Shown one piece after another: positions 1 to 7,352 of a DNA stretch of 11,681 nt. This DNA is from DATELY01 sp035276085 (GTDB lineage: Bacteria > Pseudomonadota > Gammaproteobacteria > Steroidobacterales > Steroidobacteraceae), in contig DATELY010000058.1 of the NCBI GenBank assembly GCA_035276085.1, positions 1 through 11,681 on the forward strand, given 5' to 3'. Positions within the stretch are counted from its first letter, which is position 1; every line of letters begins with the position of its first letter. The position numbers and the translations under genes are program-made. The notes below the pieces were generated by a model. It searched no databases. It had not been told where the DNA came from and was given only the letters and a program-made list of their open reading frames with translations.

Positions 1-36
1 ATGAAAACTCAAGCTGCTCAGCGCTACACTGTGTCC

Positions 37-110
37 GCATCGGGTCGCTCCTGAGTTGGGATATAACTTGTTCTCGCAACTCAAGTTTTACTCACTCAAC
101 GACCCGATGC
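37..110. repeat. nested inverted repeat
   Basis: An 11-bp perfect inverted repeat, GCATCGGGTCG (37-47) and CGACCCGATGC (100-110), encloses a 7-bp one, TGAGTTG (52-58) and CAACTCA (77-83). The internal loop is lopsided, 4 nt against 16 nt, and the terminal loop is 18 nt. The right side also carries short CTCAA-type repeats (79-100). No T-run follows, so it does not look like an intrinsic terminator. Function unknown. Confidence 0.6.
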
Positions 111-132
111 ATCCTCCCTCTGTGAGAAATCC

Positions 133-163
133 GGGCTAGCCAGCAAGCCAGTTGGCCTAGCCC
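133..163. repeat. short imperfect hairpin upstream of fadE
   Basis: GGGCTAG plus CCA (133-142) pairs with TGG, one bulged C, and CTAGCCC (153-163); the loop is 10 nt (143-152). The segment contains GCCA-type short units (139-150), a weak echo of the unit-built hairpins further along. It ends about 80 bp before the fadE start. No T-run follows. Confidence 0.5.
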
Positions 164-244
164 AGCCCTTCCCCCGGCCATTGCCCATTCCCTTCCCGCC
201 GCATAGTGTTCCTACCGCACGATGCAGTCTGACCCGAGGTGCCC

Positions 245-2758
245 GTGAGCAGTGTGTTGTGGTCGATTCTCTTCGTGGGCGGTGCGCTGTTCCTCATCTA
301 TCGGCGTACTTCCTTACGCGCCTTCACGGTTGCCTATGGCATCGCGCTGCTCGTGTTCACGTGGCTGGCCGATGCGAGTCTGGCGAGCTTCATCGTGCTG
401 TGGCCGCTGCTCGCGATACTCGTGCTGCTCAATGTGGACTCTCTGCGCATGCGGCTGATCACGCGGCCGTTCCTGCGCACTTATCGCCGCATGCTGCCGT
501 CGATGTCGGAAACGGAGAAGGCCGCGCTGGAAGCCGGCACGGTGTGGTGGGATGGCGAGCTGTTCACGGGCGGGCCGGATTGGGAGAAGTTGCTGTCGGC
601 TTCGGCGCCGCGGCTATCGACGGAAGAACAGGCATTCCTCGATGGTCCATGCGAGGAGCTGTGTCGCCTGATCGATGACTGGGACATCACGCACAAGCGC
701 GCCGATATCCCGCCGCATCTGTGGGAGTTCATCAAGAGCCGCGGCTTCTTCGCAATGATCATTCCCAAGCGCTACGGCGGGTTGGAGTTCTCGGCGTACG
801 CGCACTCGTGTGTCCTGGTGAAGCTCGCAAGCCGTTCGGCGGTCGTGAGCTCGACGGTTGCCGTTCCCAACTCGCTCGGCCCCGCGGAGTTGCTGCTTCA
901 CTACGGTACCGACGAACAGCGCGACTACTACCTGCCGCGATTGGCGCGGGGCGAGGAGCTTCCCTGCTTTGCGCTGACGGGGCCCCGCGCAGGCTCGGAT
1001 GCCGCGTCGATTCCCGACACGGGTGTCGTGTGTCGCGGCCTGTATGACGGGCAGGAAGTCCTCGGCATCCGGCTCAATTTCTCCAAGCGCTACATCACGC
1101 TGGCGCCCGTTGCGACAGTGATCGGGCTGGCGTTCCGCATGTTCGATCCGGAGCGCCTGCTGGGCGAGCGCGCCGATCTCGGTATCACGTGCGCGCTCAT
1201 CCCTCGCGGTACACCCGGCATCGCCATCGGCCGCAGACATTTCCCGCTCAACGTGCCGTTCCAGAACGGCCCCCTTCAAGGCAAGGACGTGTTCGTACCG
1301 CTCGACGCCATCATCGGCGGCCAGAAGATGATCGGCCAGGGCTGGCGCATGTTGGTGGAGCAGTTGTCGGTGGGCCGTTGCATCTCATTGCCCTCCAGCG
1401 CGACCGGAGCGGCGAAGGCGGCGGTATTCGCGTCGGGCGCATACGCACGCATCCGCCGCCAGTTCAATGCGTCGGTGGGCCAGTTCGAAGGCGTGCAGGA
1501 AGCGTTGGCGCGGATGACGGGGCATCTGTACATCATGGATGCGGCCCGCTCGGTGACCGCCGGTGCCATCGATGGCGGCGAGAAACCGTCGGTCCCTTCG
1601 GCCATTCTGAAATACCACCTGACCGAGATGGGCCGACTCGTCGCCAACGACGCCATGGACATCCACGGCGGCAAAGGTATTTGCCTGGGCCCCCGCAACT
1701 ACCTCGCACGCGGCTATGAAGCCGTGCCGGTGGCGATCACGGTCGAGGGCGCCAACATGCTCACGCGCAGCCTGATCATCTTCGGCCAAGGAGCCGTACG
1801 GTGCCATCCGTTCGTGCTGCGGGAGATGAACGCTGCGAAACACCGCGACAAGGAACGCGGCGTGCAGGAGTTCGATGCCGCATTGTTCGGCCACATCGGC
1901 TTCACGCTCAGCAATGCCGTGCGCTCACTCATCATGGCGCTGACGCTCGCGCGCTTCTCCAACGTGCCGGAGTCGGGACACACGACGCGGTTTTATCAGC
2001 ACATCAACCGTTTCAGCGCCTCGTTCGCCTTCGCAACGGATGTGGCCATGCTGTCGCTCGGCGGCTACCTGAAAAAGAAGGAAAGCCTGTCGGCGCGGCT
2101 GGGCGACGTGTTGTCGTGCATGTACCTCGCTTCGATGGTTCTCAAGCATTACGAGAACCAGGGGCGGCGCGAGGATGATCTGCCGCTGGTCGAATGGGCT
2201 TGCCGTAACCTGCTGTATCGCGGCCAGGAACAGCTGCACAGTTTCCTGCGCAACTTCCCGAACCGGCCGCTGGCTTTACTCATGCGCATCTTCATCTTCC
2301 CGCGCGGGCGCACGTATTCCGCGCCGAGCGATCGACTGGGGCAACAGCTGGCGCTACAGGTCTCGAAGCCGACCGACACCCGCGATCGGATCACTCACGG
2401 CCTGTTTCGCACTGTGCTGCCGAACAATCAGATCGGTCTGCTGCACGAGGCGCTGATACTCGCGGATGCGGCAGAAGTGCTGGAAAAGCGCATTCGTGTC
2501 GAGGGCGTGAAGACCGGCCGCGTCACCGCACTCGATCTGCCCACACAGATCGAGCAGGCACACAAGCTCGGACTGCTCTCGGCAAGCGAAGCGGCGTTCC
2601 TCCGCGAGTACGATCGCAAGGTCATGGAACTGATCCACGTGGACGACTTCAAAGGCGAAGAACTCGCCGCCGCTCCCGCTGCAGTCCATGACCCGGCGAG
2701 CGCGTCGCGCAGCGAGGCAACCCGACGCAGCGATCTCGCCGCTTCATCGCAGGCTTGA
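245..2758 (+). CDS. fadE: FadE-type membrane acyl-CoA dehydrogenase
   Basis: Catalyses the first, FAD-dependent step of fatty-acid beta-oxidation, acyl-CoA to trans-2-enoyl-CoA. The product is 837 aa, close to the 814 aa of E. coli FadE and much longer than ordinary 380-aa acyl-CoA dehydrogenases. Two or three hydrophobic helices occupy about residues 3-65. The dehydrogenase core follows, with the FAD/substrate region CFALTGPRAGSD near 241-252 and the segment ITVEGANMLTRS, whose Glu501 matches the expected catalytic base. It continues into IIFGQGAVRCHPFV and a C-terminal extension of about 300 aa, as in the DUF1974-containing FadE family. I chose GTG 245 because GAGG at 236-239 gives 5-nt spacing; GTG 239 is in frame but lacks a ribosome site. 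The DUF4399 gene follows after 44 bp. Family assignment is firm; chain-length preference cannot be read. Confidence 0.93.
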   Translation: MSSVLWSILFVGGALFLIYRRTSLRAFTVAYGIALLVFTWLADASLASFIVLWPLLAILVLLNVDSLRMRLITRPFLRTYRRMLPSMSETEKAALEAGTVWWDGELFTGGPDWEKLLSASAPRLSTEEQAFLDGPCEELCRLIDDWDITHKRADIPPHLWEFIKSRGFFAMIIPKRYGGLEFSAYAHSCVLVKLASRSAVVSSTVAVPNSLGPAELLLHYGTDEQRDYYLPRLARGEELPCFALTGPRAGSDAASIPDTGVVCRGLYDGQEVLGIRLNFSKRYITLAPVATVIGLAFRMFDPERLLGERADLGITCALIPRGTPGIAIGRRHFPLNVPFQNGPLQGKDVFVPLDAIIGGQKMIGQGWRMLVEQLSVGRCISLPSSATGAAKAAVFASGAYARIRRQFNASVGQFEGVQEALARMTGHLYIMDAARSVTAGAIDGGEKPSVPSAILKYHLTEMGRLVANDAMDIHGGKGICLGPRNYLARGYEAVPVAITVEGANMLTRSLIIFGQGAVRCHPFVLREMNAAKHRDKERGVQEFDAALFGHIGFTLSNAVRSLIMALTLARFSNVPESGHTTRFYQHINRFSASFAFATDVAMLSLGGYLKKKESLSARLGDVLSCMYLASMVLKHYENQGRREDDLPLVEWACRNLLYRGQEQLHSFLRNFPNRPLALLMRIFIFPRGRTYSAPSDRLGQQLALQVSKPTDTRDRITHGLFRTVLPNNQIGLLHEALILADAAEVLEKRIRVEGVKTGRVTALDLPTQIEQAHKLGLLSASEAAFLREYDRKVMELIHVDDFKGEELAAAPAAVHDPASASRSEATRRSDLAASSQA

Positions 2759-2802
2759 TGACCATGAACCGTTCCGCTCCGACTCCTACAAGGACAACCA
2801 AC

Positions 2803-3249
2803 ATGAGATCGAATTTGAGAACCCATCGCCTCGCAGCGAGCGCGGCTGTCATTGCCCTGATCGGCATCGGTGGCTTTGCCGCCGCGCAAGTGCAGCGCAC
2901 GCCCGCACCCAAGGGAGCCGAGCTCTACTTCATCGCGCCGAAGGACGGAGAGACGGTCACCAGCCCCGTCACCGTGAAGTTCGGCTTGAAGGGCATGGGC
3001 GTGGCCCCTGCCGGCATCGCCTTCGACAACACGGGCCATCATCACTTGCTCGTGGATACCGAGCTTACGAATATGAATGGACCCATACCGGCCGACGCGA
3101 ATCATCTCCACTTCGGCAAGGGACAGACAGAGACCACGCTCGAGCTCACACCCGGCAAGCACACGTTGCAGCTCGTGCTCGGCGATCATCTGCATGTGCC
3201 GCATCAGCCGGCGGTGATGTCGCAGAAGATCACGATCACGGTGAAGTGA
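2803..3249 (+). CDS. small exported DUF4399-type protein
   Basis: A 148-aa protein with a typical Sec signal peptide: basic MRSNLRTHR, a hydrophobic core (about residues 10-26), then GGFAAA before QVQ, a good signal-peptidase I site. The mature part has the pattern of DUF4399 proteins: an opening YFIAPKDGETVTSPVTVKFG, then NTGHHHLLVD, a second His-rich stretch NHLHFGKGQTE, LTPGKHTLQLVLGDHLHVPH and a C-terminal beta strand KITITV. The clustered histidines suggest metal binding, which is inference. Function is unknown. Start ATG 2803 has AAGGA at 2790-2794 (8-nt spacing) and begins the signal peptide; in-frame ATG 2758 and TTG 2755 upstream lack this support. It lies 44 bp after fadE on the same strand, so co-transcription is likely. 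The mature protein would be periplasmic. Confidence 0.85.
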   Translation: MRSNLRTHRLAASAAVIALIGIGGFAAAQVQRTPAPKGAELYFIAPKDGETVTSPVTVKFGLKGMGVAPAGIAFDNTGHHHLLVDTELTNMNGPIPADANHLHFGKGQTETTLELTPGKHTLQLVLGDHLHVPHQPAVMSQKITITVK

Positions 3250-3257
3250 GTTCCGTT

Positions 3258-3364
3258 CCCTCCCCTGCGAAGCGGGGGAGGGTTAGGGTGGGGGCAGACG
3301 TTACGGTAGTGGCTCAGTCGAGCGCCCCCATCCTGTCCTTCCCCCGCTGTCGCAGGGGAAGGGA
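3258..3364. repeat. REP/BIME-like element, copy 1 (half A then inverted half B)
   Basis: Half A (3258-3295) begins CCCTCCCCTGCGAAGCGGGG and continues GAGGGTTAGGGTGGGGGC. It folds as CCCTCCCC against GGGGAGGG with a T-G wobble and a GC-GAA-GC apex. Half B (3324-3364) is inverted, with apex GCTGTCGC (GCGACAGC on the other strand) and tail GGACAGGATGGGGGC read on the minus strand. A 28-bp spacer separates the halves. The element lies between the DUF4399 gene and dinB. Related copies are at 8504-8635 and 11605-11643. Confidence 0.8.
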
Positions 3365-3429
3365 CGCGGTTTGAAGTATCGAAGGAGTTAGTCGCTGTTT
3401 TAGCGATGGACCGAAGACCGCATTACTCC

Positions 3430-4623
3430 ATGCTCCCCCGCACCATCCTCCACGTCGACATGGATGCGTTCTACGCGTCCGTCGAGCAACGCGATGACCC
3501 TTCATTGCGCGGCAAGCCGGTCATCGTGGGAGGCACGGGCAACCGGGGTGTCGTGGCAGCCGCGAGCTACGAAGTGCGTCGCTACGGCGTGCACTCGGCG
3601 ATGCCGATACGCGAGGCATTGCAGCGCTGTCCGCACGCGATGTGTCTGCCGCCGAGGTTTTCGCTGTATCAAGCGATCTCGGCGCAGGTGTTCGGGATCT
3701 TTCGTACCTACACGCCGCTCGTGGAAGGTTTGTCGCTGGACGAGGCGTTTCTCGACGTCACGGCAAGCAGAACAGTCTTCGGGGATGGCCCCGCAATCGC
3801 GCAGGCCATCAAGCAGCGCATCGCGAACGAAACGCAGCTGACGGCGTCGGTCGGCGTTGCGCCCAACAAGCTGGTCGCGAAGATCGCTTCCGATCTACGC
3901 AAGCCCGATGGGCTGGTGGTCGTGCGCGCGGACGAAATCGAAGCGCTCCTGGATCCGCTGCCGGCGCGCCGCTTGTTCGGCGTCGGCAACAAGACCGGCG
4001 CGCAGTTGGATCGGATCGGCATTCATACGTTGCGCGACCTGCGTCTCGCGTCGGACAGCGTGCTCAGGCCCGTGCTGGGGCGATTCGCCGCACACATGCG
4101 CGCACGCGCGGCCGGCGTCGACGATCGACCGGTGGTGGCCGATGCGGAAGAGAAACAGATCAGCTCGGAGGAAACGTTCGAAACCGATATCGCCGACCCC
4201 GCAAGGTTGCGTGCCGAGATCGCAACTCTCGCCGATCGGACCGCTGCGAGAGTGCGCAAACGCGAGCTGGTCAGCGGGCGGCTGACCGTGAAGATACGCC
4301 GCGCGGACTTCCGGACGTTCACGCGCCAATGCGCGCTGCGGCCGGCAACTCACGACACTGCGATCATCGCCCGGTCCGCCGAGCAACTCCTGACGCGCTG
4401 GTTGCAGGAGCACCCCGGCACTCGAATTCGCTTGCTCGGCGTCGGTGCGGGCGACCTTTCCGCGCTGCCGCAGCTGGATCTGTTCACGGCACCGCAGCCC
4501 TCCGAGAACGCGCGTCTGGATGCCACGCTCGATCTCATCCGGAACAAGTACGGCACCCGCTCGGTCACACGCGGAACCGAACTCGGCCACGAGCGCGAGG
4601 CGAAAGCGCCCCCGCGTCGATAG
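3430..4623 (+). CDS. dinB: DNA polymerase IV (Y-family translesion polymerase)
   Basis: Error-prone polymerase that copies past DNA lesions. The product is 397 aa from ATG 3430. The N-terminal HVDMDAFYASVEQRD carries the first metal-binding Asp (D10) and a Tyr at the steric-gate position (Y15, Phe13 in E. coli). The catalytic pair is in LSLDEAF (D104, E105; E. coli D103/E104). TASVGVAPNKLVAKIASDLRKPDG is the typical palm motif, here about residues 137-160; a thumb and little-finger domain follow. QLDLF (348-352) is a textbook beta-clamp binding motif, but about 45 residues follow it instead of it ending the protein. ATG 3406 is in frame and would add 8 residues; neither start has a well-spaced ribosome site (AAGGAG at 3382-3387 is 18 nt before 3406). 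I prefer 3430 because it aligns with the family start. No LexA box was recognised upstream. Confidence 0.95.
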   Translation: MLPRTILHVDMDAFYASVEQRDDPSLRGKPVIVGGTGNRGVVAAASYEVRRYGVHSAMPIREALQRCPHAMCLPPRFSLYQAISAQVFGIFRTYTPLVEGLSLDEAFLDVTASRTVFGDGPAIAQAIKQRIANETQLTASVGVAPNKLVAKIASDLRKPDGLVVVRADEIEALLDPLPARRLFGVGNKTGAQLDRIGIHTLRDLRLASDSVLRPVLGRFAAHMRARAAGVDDRPVVADAEEKQISSEETFETDIADPARLRAEIATLADRTAARVRKRELVSGRLTVKIRRADFRTFTRQCALRPATHDTAIIARSAEQLLTRWLQEHPGTRIRLLGVGAGDLSALPQLDLFTAPQPSENARLDATLDLIRNKYGTRSVTRGTELGHEREAKAPPRR

Positions 4624-4632
4624 CGGGGCGAT

Positions 4633-4664
4633 ACCGGGTGGCGGCATTCACCGGGTGGCGGCAT
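4633..4664. repeat. tandem direct repeat, 15 bp, two copies
   Basis: ACCGGGTGGCGGCAT occurs at 4633-4647 and again at 4650-4664, a 17-bp period. It starts 9 bp after the dinB stop and is followed by the long hairpin at 4686-4754. Non-coding; function unknown. Confidence 0.75.
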
Positions 4665-4685
4665 CATGCGGTCGCAGGGCGGCTT

Positions 4686-4754
4686 GCTGGCTGGCCAGTC
4701 TGCTGGCCAGAGGCGTGTACGGCTTCTGGCCAGCAGACCAGCAGGCCAGCCAGC
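4686..4754. repeat. long imperfect hairpin between dinB and gspA
   Basis: Left arm: GCTGGCTGGCC (4686-4696), AG, TCTGCTGGCCAG (4699-4710). Right arm: CTGGCCAGCAGA (4726-4737), CCAGCA, GGCCAGCCAGC (4744-4754). This gives 23 perfectly paired positions split by a 2-nt against 6-nt internal loop, with a 15-nt terminal loop (4711-4725). Both arms are built from repeated TGGC/GCCA units. No T-run follows the right arm, so rho-independent termination is doubtful. It ends 38 bp before the gspA start. Confidence 0.8.
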
Positions 4755-4792
4755 CGGTTTCAACCGCCCGCAGCTTGCTGCATACCTTCACC

Positions 4793-6466
4793 ATGTACAC
4801 CGCCTTCTTCGGCCTGACCGAAAAGCCGTTCGCCATCACGCCCGATCCGCGCTACCTCTTCATGAGCGAGCGGCATGCGGAGGCGCTCGCGCACCTGTTG
4901 TACGGCATCAACGAGGCCGGGGGCTTCATTCAGCTGACGGGCGAGGTGGGCACGGGCAAGACGACCGTCGTGCGCTCGTTGCTCGAGCGCATGCCGAAGC
5001 ATGCGGAAGTGGCCGTGATCCTGAATCCGCAGCTGAAGCCCGTGGAGTTCCTGCTGACGATCTGCGAGGAGCTGGGCATCTTCGTGCGCGATACCGACGT
5101 CGACAGCGCGAAGGAGCTGGTCGATGTTCTCAACAAGCGCCTGCTCGAAGCCCATGCCAAGGGCCGGCGCGTGGTGGTCATCGTCGACGAAGCGCAGAAC
5201 CTCTCACCCGAAACGCTCGAGCAGGTCCGCCTGCTCACGAACCTCGAAACCGCTTCGCAGAAGCTGTTGCAGATCATCCTGATCGGCCAGCCGGAGCTGC
5301 GCGAGGTGCTCGGTCGCAACGAGCTCAGGCAATTGGCGCAGCGCATTACCGGCCGCTATCACCTGAATCCGCTGTCGCGGGTAGAGTCGGCCGCGTATGT
5401 GCGTCATCGCCTCAAGGTGGCAGGCGCAACCTTCGAGATCTTCACGCCGGCCGCGTTGCGCGAGATTCATCGCTTGAGCGACGGCATTCCCCGCATCATC
5501 AATGTCATCTGCGATCGTGCGCTGCTGGGCGGCTACACACAGGAGACGCAACGCATCGGTCCGCCGCTCGTCCGCGCCGCCGCCGGCGAGGTCTACGGTA
5601 GAAGCATTGCACCCGCGTGGATGCGTCCGGTGTACGCAGCGGCGGCCATCATCGGCGTGCTCGTGCTGTGTGGTGGATTGTGGTTGCTGCTCGAGTCCGA
5701 TCGTGCCCCGGCCGCGGCTGCGAGCAAGGCGCCGGGCCACATCGCCGCTCCACCCGCGGATGCTCAGCTTGCGGCCGCAAGCGAGCCGCCATCGCCACCT
5801 GAAATCGTGCCGGTAGATGCCGACCGCACACCGATCGATGTCATGGAACTGCTCAATACTCAGGCGCAATTCACCAACACGACGGCTGCGTTTTCACAGC
5901 TGTTCGCACTGTGGGGTGCGCACTTCGATCCGAATGCGGGTCGCGCCTGCGATCAGGCGTTGGCCCAGGGCCTGGAGTGCGTCTTCCAGAAAGGCTCGTG
6001 GGGTCAGTTGCGGACGCTGAATCGTCCGGCGATTCTCACGTTGATCGATGACACCGGCAGTGCGCATCAGCTCACCATCGCGCAACTCACAGAGGATGCT
6101 GCGCAGGTGACGCTGGGCACGTCGACGCACGATGTCAGCGTCGGCTCGCTCTCGCGCTACTGGGATGGCGAGTATCTGCTCTTGTGGCGGCCGCAAGTGA
6201 CCGGCCTGCGTTCGCTGCGCGTCGGCATGCGCGGCGATGAAGTACGTTGGTTGCGACGCAGCCTGTACTCTGCACAAGGCCAGCAGCCGGCCGAGCCCAC
6301 CAGCGACTATTACGATGACGAGCTCGCGTCGATGGTGGAGGATTTCCAGCGTCGCCATCGCCTGAACGTCGATGGTGTGGCAGGCGTTCACACGCAGATC
6401 GTGCTCGACACCGTCGTGAACCCACCCGGCGCGCCCCTGCTCGATGAAGGAGCTACGAAAAGCTAA
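4793..6466 (+). CDS. gspA: type II secretion ATPase GspA (ExeA-like) with peptidoglycan-binding end
   Basis: Inner-membrane AAA+ ATPase that with GspB helps place and assemble the type II secretion secretin through the peptidoglycan. The product is 557 aa (Aeromonas ExeA 547). It opens with MYTAFFGLTEKPFAITPDPR, the family signature. Walker A is GEVGTGKT (50-57), Walker B VVVIVDEAQ (127-135), with TNLE (149-152) and a sensor-2 Arg in GIPRIIN (about 234). One transmembrane helix spans about 279-300, followed by an Ala/Pro-rich linker. The periplasmic part has a region ending YWDGEYLLLWRP that recalls the C39-peptidase-like fold of this family (my inference), then a peptidoglycan-binding domain, about 470-541, with LRVGMRGDEVRWLRRSL and VEDFQRRHRLNVDGVAG. 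ATG 4793 starts the signature; upstream in-frame sequence is not conserved-looking and contains the hairpin. gspB follows after a 155-bp gap holding another hairpin. Confidence 0.93.
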   Translation: MYTAFFGLTEKPFAITPDPRYLFMSERHAEALAHLLYGINEAGGFIQLTGEVGTGKTTVVRSLLERMPKHAEVAVILNPQLKPVEFLLTICEELGIFVRDTDVDSAKELVDVLNKRLLEAHAKGRRVVVIVDEAQNLSPETLEQVRLLTNLETASQKLLQIILIGQPELREVLGRNELRQLAQRITGRYHLNPLSRVESAAYVRHRLKVAGATFEIFTPAALREIHRLSDGIPRIINVICDRALLGGYTQETQRIGPPLVRAAAGEVYGRSIAPAWMRPVYAAAAIIGVLVLCGGLWLLLESDRAPAAAASKAPGHIAAPPADAQLAAASEPPSPPEIVPVDADRTPIDVMELLNTQAQFTNTTAAFSQLFALWGAHFDPNAGRACDQALAQGLECVFQKGSWGQLRTLNRPAILTLIDDTGSAHQLTIAQLTEDAAQVTLGTSTHDVSVGSLSRYWDGEYLLLWRPQVTGLRSLRVGMRGDEVRWLRRSLYSAQGQQPAEPTSDYYDDELASMVEDFQRRHRLNVDGVAGVHTQIVLDTVVNPPGAPLLDEGATKS

Positions 6467-6506
6467 CGTGGTGAGTTAGAAATTCGCATGCGTTCGTCAG
6501 CACGCA

Positions 6507-6585
6507 ATGGCGTGAGGGCGTCATGGCGAGATGGCGTCAAGCGCGTGATTTCTGACGCCATTACGCCATTGCGCCATTCCCTCAC
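6507..6585. repeat. long hairpin of octamer units between gspA and gspB
   Basis: The left arm carries ATGGCGNN-type octamers at 6507-6514, 6523-6530 and 6531-6539 (ATGGCGTCA), plus GTGAGGG at 6512-6518. The right arm mirrors them: TGACGCCAT (6553-6561), TACGCCAT (6562-6569), TGCGCCAT (6570-6577) and CCCTCAC (6579-6585). The loop is 13 nt (6540-6552). The arms differ by about 5 nt, as if a partial unit had been gained or lost. No T-run follows. Since gspA and gspB products work together, the structure may tune rather than stop read-through (inference). Confidence 0.8.
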
Positions 6586-6621
6586 CGATTGACGTTCACG
6601 CATTACTAATTCAGGACGCTA

Positions 6622-7347
6622 ATGAGCTTCATCCTCGATGCATTGAAGAAGTCGGAGAACGAGCGCCAGCGCCATCAAGGCCCGTCGCTGGTGGACGTGC
6701 CGAACCGCCGCGCACCGAGCGAGCGCCCCTGGTGGATGATCGTGCTGGCGGCGCTGCTGGTGTTGAATCTGACCGTGTTCATCGTCGTGCTCCTGAGGAA
6801 AAACGACCACGCCACCGCCGTATCGGAGACTCCGCCGGCCGCGGCTCCATCGGTGCCGATGAGCCAATCTCCAGCCCGACCCGCAGCGCGACCGCAACCG
6901 AGCGAGCAGCCGCGAGCACCCAGCACGAGCACAGATCCCACGGTCCGATCGCTCGCGGATGAAGCGGGCGTTGCGGAAGGTGAAGATGCGGCGTCACCGG
7001 ATCCCGCGCTGGCCGATGCCGCCGATGTGCCTGCCGGTCCCCCCATCGTGAGCCCGATCCAGGGCCCGACCGCCAATCCTGTACGTACACCGTCGCCTGC
7101 TGCTCGCAACGACGACACACTGCCGACGATCAACGACGTGACTGCCACCGGCGCTGCGCAGCTTCCCGAGATGCATCTCGACATCCATGTGTACGCGACA
7201 GCGCCATCCGAACGTTTCGTCTTCATCAACATGAAGAAGTACCGCGAAGGCGAGACGACGGCCGAGGGCGTGACCGTCGAGCAGATCCGGCGCGATGGCG
7301 TGGTGCTGAATCATCAAGGCATGCGCTTCGTGATGCCGCGGCAGTGA
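6622..7347 (+). CDS. gspB: type II secretion assembly protein GspB
   Basis: Partner of GspA in the inner-membrane complex that guides secretin assembly. The product is 241 aa. MSFILDALKKSENERQRHQG is the recognisable cytoplasmic start of GspB proteins. One transmembrane helix follows at about 37-58 (WWMIVLAALLVLNLTVFIVVLL), then a long Pro/Ala-rich, low-complexity periplasmic linker (about 65-175). The C-terminal domain, about 180-241, contains LPEMHLDIHVYATAPSERFV, FINMKKYREGETT and GMRFVMPRQ, matching the T2SS B domain. ATG 6622 has AGGA at 6613-6616 with 5-nt spacing. Its TGA overlaps a GTG (7344) of the following PLP-enzyme frame, so the two genes are probably co-transcribed, though no functional link is obvious. 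No other gsp genes lie in the window. Confidence 0.93.
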   Translation: MSFILDALKKSENERQRHQGPSLVDVPNRRAPSERPWWMIVLAALLVLNLTVFIVVLLRKNDHATAVSETPPAAAPSVPMSQSPARPAARPQPSEQPRAPSTSTDPTVRSLADEAGVAEGEDAASPDPALADAADVPAGPPIVSPIQGPTANPVRTPSPAARNDDTLPTINDVTATGAAQLPEMHLDIHVYATAPSERFVFINMKKYREGETTAEGVTVEQIRRDGVVLNHQGMRFVMPRQ

Positions 7348-7352
7348 GCGGT

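Larger units (their letters stand above)
1..244. other. non-coding leader upstream of fadE with nested inverted repeats
   Basis: No convincing gene is visible in either strand. The stretch holds a nested inverted repeat (37-110) and a short hairpin (133-163), described separately. An isolated TATAAC lies at 62-67, but I see no good -35 partner about 17 bp upstream. I found no clear match to FadR-like or PsrA-like operators, although this region must carry the fadE promoter if fadE is transcribed on its own. Confidence 0.5.

Noticed and set aside
62..67. TATAAC as a -10 box for fadE
   Set aside because: No acceptable -35 hexamer is seen at 16-18 bp upstream, and the site lies inside an inverted repeat.
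2428..3204. 258-aa minus-strand open frame across the fadE end and the DUF4399 gene
   Set aside because: It lies antisense to two well-supported genes and has no family-like motifs; long shadow frames are expected in GC-rich DNA.
3382..3387. AAGGAG as the dinB ribosome binding site
   Set aside because: It is 18 nt from ATG 3406 and further from 3430, with no in-frame start codon at a proper distance.
3642..4817. 391-aa plus-strand open frame overlapping dinB
   Set aside because: It is rich in Arg and Ala, overlaps the dinB frame and runs into the hairpin region; a frame-shifted shadow.
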